NCBI RefSeq assembly: GCF_958979055.1 | Contig: NC_084890.1 | Coordinates: 22,852,149 to 22,916,148, forward strand | Direction: 5' to 3' | Origin: Alnus glutinosa | Taxonomy: Eukaryota > Streptophyta > Magnoliopsida > Fagales > Betulaceae | Length of the DNA: 64,000 bases | Shown here: piece by piece, positions 47,641 through 56,396 of the stretch | Numbering within the stretch: position 1 is the stretch's first letter | Layout of the letters: every line of letters starts with the position of its first letter | Program-made: the position numbers and the translations under genes | The notes under the pieces: model-generated | What the model saw: only the letters and a program-made list of their open reading frames with translations | Database searches by the model: none | What the model was told of the DNA's origin: nothing

Positions 47641-47886
47641 AGTCGAGTATTAAATGTTCAAGCTTCACTCATTGAATTTTATTTTGAACACGAGTCGCTC
47701 GAACTTATCACCAAACCAAATATTTGTTCAAACTTGGCTCGTTTAATTTTATTTCGAACCCAAGTCGAGTTCGATCTTATCACAAGCTACTCAATTAACT
47801 TACTCATTTCTTATATAAAGTAAATATCATGATTGTTTACTTTTCCGTAAATCCATACTAATCATTAATTAATTAAGTATTTATTA

Positions 47887-48346
47887 GGGTTAACTTAACA
47901 AAAGGGTACCGAACTATCCAACGTTTTGACGGAAGGGTACCAAACTATCGTTTCTCTCGAATCGGGGTATTAAACTATCAAAAACCTTCAAATAAGAGTA
48001 TTTCGTTAGGTTTGAGCGTTAAATCCTGACGGAATACCCAAAATATCCCTATTATTTTTCTAGAAAAAAAAAAAATAAATAAAACAAAAAAGGAAAAAAA
48101 ATGCTAGAATTTAGGTGTTCGTCAAAATTTAACAAAATTTGCAAAAATACGTATGTCTGAATCATTGAAAATTTTTATAAAAAAAATTTAAAAAAATAAA
48201 CACGGAGGTATTTTTGGAATTTTAACATGATTTAATGCCCAAAGCTGACGGAATACCCTTATTTGATGATTTTTAATAGTTTAATACTTCGGTTCAAGAA
48301 AAATGATAGTTCAGTGCAGTTCGGTACTCTTCTGTGATGTTGACCC
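47887..48346. mobile_element. Mutator-like MITE (460 bp)
   Basis: The left end GGGTTAACTTAACAAAAGGG, continuing 'accgaactatc', is mirrored at the right by GATAGTTC...TGACCC, and inner blocks 'gacggaataccc' and 'aataagagtattt' are also mirrored. The flanking 9-mers TATTTATTA and ATTTTATTA match at seven positions. Confidence 0.7.
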
Positions 48347-48492
48347 ATTTTATTATTTAAGTTAATTAAATAAATTAACTTGAATCTTAAATAATATAAT
48401 CTTGAGTTCATATGTATGTATATAAATTCATTATGCACAGACACAAATTACATGGGTGCATACACACACATATTGTTAAAGTATTGATTAAG

Positions 48493-48795
48493 CACTACCA
48501 AAAAGTTGGCATTTAGCCACCTACATTTAGAGACATGGCTAAGTGTGAACCACGTGGCTAACGGTTCGCCATGTGCCGTTAGTTACATAGGGCCGGCGTA
48601 GCGAATCAGGTAGTCGCAAAATGCAATTTAGCTACGCGACATTCCAAAAACGTGGTTAGTTAGCGACATGGGATTTAGCCATGTGCCACTCACATGTGGT
48701 AAATGCAATTTTAATTTTTTTTATTTAAAAAAAAAAAAAAAAAGAAATAAATGCAATTAGCCACGTACCCCTAACCCACATCTCTAAAAACATTT
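48493..48795. mobile_element. CACTA-like terminus
   Basis: Begins CACTACCAAAAAGTTGGC followed by 'atttagccac' and 'cacgtggcta' repeats, close to the opening of the CACTA end at 35928. The other end is not identified. Confidence 0.5.
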
Positions 48796-49222
48796 TTTTT
48801 TTTAGGGAAAACTACAATTTACCCCCTGATGTTTACACTAATTTGCAATCATGGTACCAATATTTGAATTGCTTCAATTGCACCCAAGAAAGTTGCAAAA
48901 ATTTGCAATCCACCCCCTTCCGTCCAATTGCTCCGTCTGAAGAGACAGAAATTGACCCACGTGCGCGGCATGTAACTTATATGCAGATAACTGGACGAAA
49001 ATACCCTAAAAAAAATGAGTTGTTTACTTCTAAGTTACCCGTTTTGTTTCATGTATATTGGTTCAAATATTGGGGAGAGAATAAGAGAAGAGAAGGTTTC
49101 AAGAAAAACAAGGCTTTCGAATTTGAAGGCTGACGGAGACGATGGACGCCTCAACATAGGACTCGACCCCCAACCAAATACCCGTCTGCTTTGGGCAATC
49201 AATTGGGCACTCAAAAGAGAGG

Positions 49223-49998
49223 ATGGAAGCAAGCTCGGAGTCCACGCAGAGTGTTGCTACTTTTTCACGGCAACGAGTATGCTACTGTAAGTGGCCGATG
49301 AATGTGAAAACGGCGCATACGAGAAAAAATTTCAGAAGAAGGTTTATTGGGTGTGAAAATTGGAAGGCAAGTAGTACTTATTCTAATCGATTTTAGGGTT
49401 TCATTTTGTAGTTGGGGGTTCAAAAAAGTTTAGGGTTTCATCACTTATAGTCGGCTTTTGGAATCTGGCTTTTCTGCATATATGTCATTCAATGTTGGAT
49501 TGTTGGTGCTAAAAACCTATGTTATCTGGAATGCATTCTGGACAAGTTGCAATATTTTTGTTTGTTTAATTGGCCATCATGCTAAACTTCATTATTTGTT
49601 GTGTTTTGCAGATCCACAAATATTGTAGTTTCATTGAGTGGGTTGATCCCAAAATGTGTGCACATAGTTAGAGGGTTGTTGGTCGATTGGTTGAGGGGCA
49701 TGAAAGTTTGGTGGCAAAAACTAAACGATGTGAAACCATGGTTGAAGTACAAGTTGGGAAAGTGAAGGCCTAAATGGAGAAAGAGATTGAGGAGGCCGAA
49801 GTTGACAATGAGAGGAACGCAGAAATTGCACAATACCGTAAAGAAATTGAGATTTTGGGGATCAAATTTGAAGTAATGAAGAAGAATTACTATACAATGC
49901 TTGTGTGTTCGTGAATTTTGTTTGCACTGTGTTTCTTCTTCGGACATGCAGCCAAAAACCAGCAGGACAGTAGGGTTGGTTATTTGAGGTTGCCCTGA
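49223..49998 (+). pseudogene. GRF zinc-finger protein gene, decayed, two exons
   Basis: Exon 1 (49223-49366) reads MEASSESTQSVATF..., then CYCKWPMNVKTAHTRKNF and RRRFIGCENWK. Exon 2 (from 49612) reads IHKYCSFIEWVDPKMCAHS. Together they give the CxC...C...C pattern and the RRF and EW.D residues of plant GRF-type fingers (At4g04775-like proteins). The join is in phase 0 with a GC-AG intron: donor AAG|GCAAGT at 49367 and acceptor TTTTGCAG to 49611. A TAG follows at 49669-49671, TAA later in a coiled-coil-like part (KVKA*MEKEIEEAEVDN) and TGA within the usual C-terminal membrane helix (MLVCS*ILFALCFFF). It is thus a pseudogene, or at most a 67-residue product. No partner genes lie nearby. Confidence 0.75.
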
Positions 49999-49999
49999 G

Positions 50000-50544
50000 T
50001 TGTGATTGTTAGACATTTTTTGTGCACTTCTATGGGGCCATAGAAGCTAGAAGTGAACCATTTTTTGTGCACTAAGTTGTGTTATGGTACTTTGGTTGCC
50101 CTATTGCATGTATTTAAGTGGGATTGTTTGTAGTTGGAGCTGCTTGTATTTATAAAGTTATAGAAATTTATCCCATCATATTTGAACACTGTCATTGAAT
50201 TCAAAAACAATTGATCCACAATCCGATGATACGCACCTGCTTAAAATTGGATACCTCAAAAACAACTCAAGACAATATTATGTATCACACTTATCAAAAA
50301 ATAAATAAATTATTATGTACCACATCAGCAGGTTCCTTCAAATATTATGCTCTTTCTCTGTCCAACCAAAAATTACATTATTGCAAGCCATTCCAAAACC
50401 ACACAAATATCAAACCTACAATGCATTCTAAAACCACACAAATATCAAAACCTGCAATGCATTCCAACATCATAAAAATATCAAAACCTGCAATGTATTC
50501 CAAAACAACTCAAATTACAATTATTGCAATGCGTTCCAAAACCA
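50000..50544. other. Intergenic stretch with short 'aaaccacacaaatatc' repeats
   Basis: Between about 50390 and 50545 a unit of roughly 40 bp ('caatg.attccaaa(ac)ca..caaat') recurs about four times. No gene. Confidence 0.55.
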
Positions 50545-51590
50545 CACAGAAGGTGGTCTGGGGGTGGCTCAATGGTGGTCCGAGGGTGGCTCGATGATGA
50601 TCTAGGGTGCTCGGTGGTGGTTCAGAAATGGCTCAATGATGGTCCAAGGTGGCTCGACGGTAGTCCAGGGATGGTTCGGGGGTAGCTCGGTGATGGTCTG
50701 GGGGTGGCGCGGTTATGGTCTAGGTCAGCTCAGTAGTGGTCTAATGGATGACTCGATGGTGGTCCAGGGGTAACTCAGTAGTGGTTCAGCGATCATCTGG
50801 GGGTGGCTCGGTGATGGTCTAGGATGGTTTGGTGGTGATCCAGGGGTGGCTCGGTGGTGGTCTAGCGATGATCCAGCGGTAGCCCAAGGGTGGCTCGGTG
50901 GTGGTCCAAGGTGGCTCAATTATGGTATAGGGTGGCTCGACGGTGGTTTGGGGTTGGCTCGGTGATGGTTTGGAGGTGGTTCAGTGATGGTAACGGGAGT
51001 GGTCCGAGGGTGGTTTGGTGTTGGTCTGAGGTGGCTCGGTGGTGGTTCAAGGTGCTCGGTGATGGTCTAGGGTGCTTGATGGTGGCCCAAAGGTGGCTCG
51101 ATGATGGTCTAAGGTGACTTGGCGGTGGTTCGGGAGTGGCTAAGTGATGGTCCAGGGTGGCTCGATGGTGGTCTAGAGATGGCTCAAGGGTGATTTGGGG
51201 GGTGGCTCGGTGATGGTCTTGGGTGGCTCGGCGGTGATTCAGGGGGTGGCTCGGTTATGGTCTAAGGTGGCTCGATAGTGGTCTAGGAGTGGCTCAGTGA
51301 TGGTCCAGAGTGGCTCGGAGATGGCTCAGGGGTGGTTCACGGGGTGGCTCGGTGATGGTCTTGGGTGGCTCGGCGGTGGTCCAAGGGGTGGCTTGATGGT
51401 GGTCCGAGGGTAGCTCGATGGTGGTCTGGGGGTGGCTCGATGGTGGTTCAGCGATAGTCTGGGGGTGGCTCAATGATGGTCCAAGGTAGCTCAGTGGTGG
51501 TCTGGCAGTAGTCCAGCGGTAGCCTGGGGTGGCTCGATGATGGTCCGAGGTAGTTGGATGGTGACCCAGCGGTAGCCCAGGTCTGCCTCG
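50545..51590. repeat. GC-rich minisatellite, 'ggtggctcggtggtggtcc' units
   Basis: About 1 kb of imperfect tandem units of roughly 20-30 bp built from GGTGGCTCG(A/G)TG(G/A)TGGTC and GGGGGT. The plus strand is G-rich and strikingly unlike the AT-rich neighbourhood. Open frames inside (Trp/Val/Arg-rich) are by-products of the repeat. Confidence 0.92.
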
Positions 51591-51745
51591 GAAAATGATT
51601 TATTGAATTTAAAAATGTAAATCATTTTTCGAAACTAAAAAAAATTTTTTGGTCAAACCGAAAATATTTTCGATTTGACTATTATTTTCGGTCACACCAA
51701 ACAAATGTTTTACGTCGAAACAAACAGAACATTAAAGTAAAAAGT
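51590..51745. mobile_element. Right end of a 'ttttacg.cgaaacaaac' element
   Basis: The sequence 'cggaaaatgattta...tttttcg...ttttacgtcgaaacaaacagaac' matches the right end of the element at 60891-61574 in order and spacing. The minisatellite may lie inside this element; no left terminus is seen. Confidence 0.5.
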
Positions 51746-52192
51746 ATGTTATAAGGTAAACTAAAACTTCATTAGGAACTTATAAATAAAAAAATAAAAA
51801 ATAAATAAAAAACTTCATTAGGGTGCACATGGGGTTTTGAAAATGGATTTTGAGCTAAAACATTGGTCTTCTTGGTTGTAAAATAATGTTGGGTAGGTTT
51901 TATAACAAGTGATAAATAAAGAAATTACTAAATTATTATGGTGAATTTTGCAAATATTTAACCTTATTTAAAGTAGTATCAGCTGGCTATATTAACAAGA
52001 AGTTAACAATATATGCTCCTGAAGCATCAAAATTACCAACCACTCTACTTATACATACATACATCTATAGACGAGAAAATTCACAATAGTGGATGACTGC
52101 GTTTCATATATTTAACGAAATTACCAAGGAAAATATTTTGTTGGGAATCTGAGGTCTCATAGAATCTCAGTTAATTTTCGTCTTTCATCCCA

Positions 52193-52436
52193 ACCAAGTG
52201 GTAAAAATGCTTTGAATTTGGTAGCATTCCCATCAAATTTAAGGTTAGAATCTACCCGAGTGCAAACAACTGATCATTGCCGCCACACCCGCGGCAAAGA
52301 CGAGCCTAACTCGATTCGTGTGGGCGTCTTTTGCACGAGTCTAGAGTTTGTCCATTAGGAATAGGTAGATGAAGTAGCCACGCCTTATTGATAGTCATTA
52401 AGCTAATAATAACTTCTAATAACATGTTAAAATCGT
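52193..52436 (+). mobile_element. SINE-like sequence in unit A
   Basis: Same tRNA-like stretch as 53842-54062 (see there), carried along by the tandem duplication. Confidence 0.35.
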
Positions 52437-52489
52437 CATAGCGCAGAAACCGGAGCAAAAACTGCTGAAATTCTTGCCCACCAGGCAAA

Positions 52490-52548
52490 TGACCAAAAAT
52501 TTGGTCAAAGCAAGCTGCCACAATTAGTTCATATTGACGGTATAAAAA
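52490..52548 (+). promoter_or_regulatory. PMEI-5 promoter block with TGACC/GGTCA palindrome
   Basis: TGACCAAAAATTTGGTCA (52490-52507) is a nearly perfect inverted repeat with a W-box core in each arm. The TATA box TATAAAAA is at 52541-52548. The ATG lies 61 bp downstream. Confidence 0.72.
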
Positions 52549-52608
52549 GAAGGCAAAGAAATTAGCTTTGCAATAGGCTAGCTAGCTCTTCCATTGTCTC
52601 TTCAAAAA

Positions 52609-53130
52609 ATGGGCATTAAACTATTTGGTGTTTCTCTCCCTCTCCTTGTGATATTCTCAGTTGCAGTGATCTCAACGGCTGCCGACGAGAAAGGCAAGCC
52701 CCTAATAACCAAAACTTGCAGAGGCACGGAGTTTCCCGACGTGTGCACCTCAACTTTGGAGTCGGATTCTCGTAGTTTGAAGGCAGATTTGAAGGGCCTT
52801 TCCAGGATTGCCTTGGAGTTGATTGCAGCCAAATCAAAAGAAGCTGCAGGAGTGGCCGCCCCGTTACTGCAAAATTCAACTGGCTATGTGTCATGGTCGG
52901 AGCGAACAACCTGTTTCGATGGTTATAACTCCAGCGCCGATCGAATTAAAGGGGACGGCCTCCAATATTTCGACGAGGGGAAGTACGAGAAGGCATACCA
53001 AACCGTGGATATTCTTAACAACGAGACAATCTATTGCAATAGCTTTGGCATTCCTCAGCTGGCTCAAACCAACAAATTCATGTCGAGGTTTGTCAGTGTT
53101 GTGAAGACGATTCTGCATCTCCTTTTCTGA
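52609..53130 (+). CDS. PMEI-5: secreted invertase/pectin methylesterase inhibitor-like protein
   Basis: A 173-residue intronless protein starting at the ATG of MGIKLFG; the five codons before it begin with TTG. Signal peptide about 1-24, with an extra IFS typical of PMEI-5/6. Cysteines at 37, 46, 102, 143. The middle and C-terminal part (KSKEAAGVAAPLLQNSTGY, CFDGYNSSADRIKGDGLQYF, NNETIYCNSFGIPQLAQTN) defines a sub-type with PMEI-6. N-glycosylation sequons NST (89-91), NSS (107-109) and NET (138-140) are visible, more than in the other sub-type. AATAAA at 53205 and the conserved ATGGAGGCTGTGCC motif at 53221 follow. It lies in unit A of a tandem duplication and is intact. Confidence 0.92.
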   Translation: MGIKLFGVSLPLLVIFSVAVISTAADEKGKPLITKTCRGTEFPDVCTSTLESDSRSLKADLKGLSRIALELIAAKSKEAAGVAAPLLQNSTGYVSWSERTTCFDGYNSSADRIKGDGLQYFDEGKYEKAYQTVDILNNETIYCNSFGIPQLAQTNKFMSRFVSVVKTILHLLF

Positions 53131-53792
53131 TGATTAGTGTTATCGATCTTTTCCACTCGATTATGCAAATACCATTCTATATCTTCTTTTGTTGATTAAT
53201 TTTTGAATAAATCGAATATTATGGAGGCTGTGCCATTTCTGTACATTTATTTATTTATTTATTTAATGTTATGTTTTCCTTATCCTTTTCTCATTTTGAT
53301 TCTATCTTTCTATATAATATATATATATATATATATATGTTATGTGGTGATTTGGAGTGGAAACTATTTGTAATTACTGGAGCATTTATTTGATCCAGAT
53401 GCAGTCATTTGGCCAAGTAGGTGAAACATGAATATGATAAATAAAGAAATTAATAAATTATTATGGTGAATTTTGCAAATATTTAACCTTCAAAGTAGTA
53501 TCAGCTGGCTATATTAACAAGAAGTTTGCAATATGTGCTCCTGGAGCATCAAAATTACCAACCACTCTATAATTTATACATACATACATACATATATTGA
53601 CGAGAAAATTCACTATATATAGTGGATGACTGCGTTTCATATATTTAACGAAATCACCAAGGAAAATATTTTGTTGGGAATCTGAGGTCTCATAGAATCT
53701 CACTTAATTTTCATCTTTCATCCCTACCTTCACAACTTCACAGAAATCCTTTATTGAAACTGCTGTTATATGTATGGAACTTAAAAAATGGA

Positions 53793-53794
<2 letters not shown>

Positions 53795-53832
<38 letters not shown>
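53795..53832. repeat. (TA)n microsatellite
   Basis: About 19 TA units. Confidence 0.95.
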
Positions 53833-53841
53833 CTCCAAAGA

Positions 53842-54062
53842 GTTGGTCAAGCGGTAAAAATGCTTTGAACTTGGTAGCATTCCCATCACATTTAAGGTTG
53901 GAATCTACCCGAGTGCAAACAACTCATTGCCGCCACACCCCGAGGCAAAGCCGAGTCTAACTCGATTTATGCGAGGATCTTTTGCATGGGTCGAGAGTTT
54001 ATCCGTTAGGAATAAGTACATGAAGTAACCATGCCTTATTAATGGTCATTAAGCTAATAATA
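53842..54062 (+). mobile_element. tRNA-derived SINE-like sequence
   Basis: TGGTCAAGCGG (A-box-like, 53844-53854) and GGTTGGAATCT (B-box-like, 53896-53906), then a conserved tail, resemble a tRNA-headed plant SINE. The A-to-B spacing is long, no cloverleaf can be drawn and the ends are uncertain. Confidence 0.4.
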
Positions 54063-54070
54063 ACTACTAA

Positions 54071-54551
54071 GAGCACTCCCAATGACTTACGTATATTTCA
54101 ATTTAGAATAGTTAATCAAAATCTATTTTATTTAGTTTAGCTAATGAGTTTTAAAATGCATCATACATTCGATTATCTATTTTTAACTCTATATTATTTT
54201 TCATTAATTTTTTTCATTATAGTATTTTTTTTTTCATGTGGGTCCCGCTTGATAACCCCACTACTTTACACACTTTTCCCTAAATCTTCACTATAAAGGA
54301 AAATCAAAAAGGAAGAACGTGGAGTCATGGAGGGAAAAGGAAAAAGAAAAAGCTAAAAAGGTAGAGATAAAGAATAAAAAAAAAAATAGATAAGTGAATA
54401 GCATAACTCTACTTGTAGAGTTGCACTATTTATGGAATTAAGAAAAATCTATTCTAGAGTTGGAATACATAAGCCGATGTAGTTTCTTTTTAACACTTTT
54501 GTTATCTATTTTAGCTTAAAATTACAAATAGATAATCCATTAGAAGTGTTC
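54071..54551. mobile_element. Tourist/PIF-like MITE (481 bp)
   Basis: The ends GAGCACTCCCAATG and CATTAGAAGTGTTC are imperfect inverted repeats. A TAA target trinucleotide lies on both sides (54068-54070, 54552-54554). Confidence 0.65.
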
Positions 54552-54554
54552 TAA

Positions 54555-54973
54555 GAGCATTCCTAGTAGCCTCACCAAATTTTACTCACCAAAATAACTA
54601 AAAATTACTTTTTTCTATTATGATGAGCCACTTTATTAAAATTTCCCCAGCAGCCTCACCATTTTAACTAGTCAATATTCACTATTCCATTTAAATAATA
54701 ATTTTTTCATATTTCTTTATTTTTTCTCTATATAATATTTTTATAAAAAATCATTTATATCCATGAAATAAGGACATTATCGTGTGAGAGATGGGAGATG
54801 AGAGAAGAAAATGAGAGAAAAAAGGAAAAAAGTGTGCTAATCATATGAGAGAGAAATGTGAAACAAAATTTGGTGAGTGGGTTGTTGAGTGAAAATGCCT
54901 GGTCTAATTTGACTAGTAATTTCAGTCATCAAATTTTTTTGGTTAAAATGGTGAGGCTGCTGGGAGTGGTTTT
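54555..54973. mobile_element. MITE of the 'cagcagcctcacc' type
   Basis: The left end 'gcattcctagtagcctcacc' is mirrored by 'ggtgaggctgctgggagtgg' at the right. It directly abuts the previous MITE and shares its TAA. A short further piece of the same type (to about 55035) separates it from the PMEI-6 promoter. Confidence 0.65.
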
Positions 54974-55104
54974 TAAGAGTTTTCATCAAATTGGCTCACC
55001 AAAATAGCTAAAAAACTAATTTGGTGATGCTACTATAGTCATAATGCAGAAACCGGAGCAAAAAACTGCTGAAATTCTTGCCCACAATTAGTTCATATTG
55101 ACGG

Positions 55105-55113
55105 TATAAAAAG
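55105..55113 (+). promoter_or_regulatory. PMEI-6 TATA box
   Basis: TATAAAAAG lies 43 bp before the ATG. The GGTCAA palindrome present upstream in PMEI-1 to PMEI-5 is missing: the sequence jumps from 'cttgcccac' to 'aattagttcatattg'. Confidence 0.75.
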
Positions 55114-55155
55114 AAGGCAAAGAAATTAGCTTTCTCTTCCATTGTCTCTTCAAAA

Positions 55156-55677
55156 ATGGGCATTAAACTACTTGGTGTTTCTCTCCCACTCCTTGTGATA
55201 TTCTCAGTTGCAGTGATCTCAACGGCTGCCGATGAGAAAGGCAAGCCCCTAATAACCAGAACTTGCGGCGGCACGGAGTTTCCAGACGTATGCACCTCAA
55301 CTTTGGAGTCAGACACTCGTAGTTTGAAAGCAGATTTGAAGGGCCTTTCTAGGATTGCCTTGGAGTTGACTGCAGCCAAATCAAAAGAAGCTGCAGGAGT
55401 GGCCTATCCGTTTGTGCAAAATTCAACTAGCTATGAGTCATGGTCGCAGCGAGTAACCTGTTTCGATGGTTATAACTTCAGCGCCGATCGAATTAAAGGG
55501 GACGGCCTCCAATATTTCGACGAGGGGAAGTACAAGAAGGCATACCAAATCGTGGATCTTCTTTACAACGAGACAATCTATTGCAATGGCTTTGGCATTC
55601 CTCAGCTGGCTGAAACCAACACATTCATGTCGAAGTTTACCAGTGTTGTGAAGACGATTCTGCATCTCCTTTTCTGA
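55156..55677 (+). CDS. PMEI-6: secreted invertase/pectin methylesterase inhibitor-like protein
   Basis: A 173-residue intronless protein starting at the ATG of MGIKLLGVSLPLL, with a signal peptide of about 24 residues and cysteines at 37, 46, 102 and 143. It is the tandem partner of PMEI-5, differing at 22 residues. Seventeen of these lie in residues 82-173, where no silent codon change is seen. Replacements such as A84Y, V94E, E98Q, T100V, S108F and N137Y alter size or charge while the cysteines and GDGLQYFDEGKY stay fixed. The promoter has lost the W-box-like palindrome and is crowded by MITEs, so expression may differ from PMEI-5. The 3' motif ATGGAGGCTGTGCC at 55769 is kept. Confidence 0.92.
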   Translation: MGIKLLGVSLPLLVIFSVAVISTAADEKGKPLITRTCGGTEFPDVCTSTLESDTRSLKADLKGLSRIALELTAAKSKEAAGVAYPFVQNSTSYESWSQRVTCFDGYNFSADRIKGDGLQYFDEGKYKKAYQIVDLLYNETIYCNGFGIPQLAETNTFMSKFTSVVKTILHLLF

Positions 55678-55793
55678 TTAATTAGTGTTATCGATCTTTT
55701 CCACTCGATTATGCATATACGATTCTATACCTTCTTTTGTTGATTGATTTTTGAATAAATCGAGTATTATGGAGGCTGTGCCATTTCTGTAAA

Positions 55794-55794
<1 letters not shown>

Positions 55795-55835
<41 letters not shown>

Positions 55836-55836
55836 C
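55795..55836. repeat. (TTA)n microsatellite
   Basis: About 14 ATT units in the 3' flank of PMEI-6, followed near 55890-55945 by (TA)n and (TG)n runs. Confidence 0.95.
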
Positions 55837-55898
55837 ATTTTTGTTTTTAATGTTATGTTTTCCTTATCCTTTCCTCATTTTGATTCTATCTTTTTATT

Positions 55899-55940
<42 letters not shown>

Positions 55941-55989
55941 ATTTATATATATATGTGTAGGAAAATGTTAAATTTACAACACCAACACA

Positions 55990-56090
55990 ACAACCACACA
56001 ACAACCCCTCACATGAGGGTGGACCCCACACACTAGGGCCCACACTCATGTGAGGAGTTGTGTGGTTGTTGTGTATGAATCAAATCCCGT
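55990..56090. mobile_element. Small palindrome
   Basis: 'aacaaccacacaaca(c)ccctcacatgag' is mirrored by 'ctcatgtgaggagttgtgtggttgttg'. This 80-90 bp hairpin could be a tiny MITE. Confidence 0.45.
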
Positions 56091-56396
56091 ATGTGTGTGT
56101 GTGTGTGTGGCCATTTGGAGTTGAAACTATTTGTAATTACTGGAACATTTATTTGATCCAGATGCAGGCAATTGACCAAGCGGGTGAAACATGAATAGAG
56201 TGAAAAATCGGGCTTGTTCGCAGGGGTGGAGCTACCCTTGGCCTTGGGGGTGATTTAGTATATTTACCCTTGCCCTAGTTTTCAGACCGCCTCTCCCCTT
56301 TTCCTAGTATTTGTTAATATACTAAATCAATTCCATTTCCAAGTAAATATTTGCCCGAAATTCTCAAGTACAACCCAAATTGGCCATCAATGTGCA

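Larger units (their letters stand above)
51910..53434 (+). repeat. Tandem duplication unit A (with PMEI-5)
   Basis: Starts TGATAAATAAAG and ends GAAACATGAATA. The next base starts unit B with the same TGATAAATAAAG. Confidence 0.88.
53435..56197 (+). repeat. Tandem duplication unit B (with PMEI-6)
   Basis: Second unit of the head-to-tail duplication, ending with the same GAAACATGAATA as unit A. It is longer mainly because about 1 kb of MITE DNA lies at 54071-54973 and because of microsatellites at 53795-53832, 55795-55836 and 55890-55945. Confidence 0.88.

Noticed and set aside
49582-50016. 144-residue minus-strand frame
   Set aside because: Antisense of the GRF-finger pseudogene exon 2; the plus-strand reading explains the sequence.
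50890-51117. Trp/Val/Arg-rich open frame
   Set aside because: By-product of the minisatellite unit length, not a gene.
56222-56260. hAT-like 'caggggtggagctaccc' start
   Set aside because: Resembles the hAT end at 12676, but no right end or target duplication could be found.
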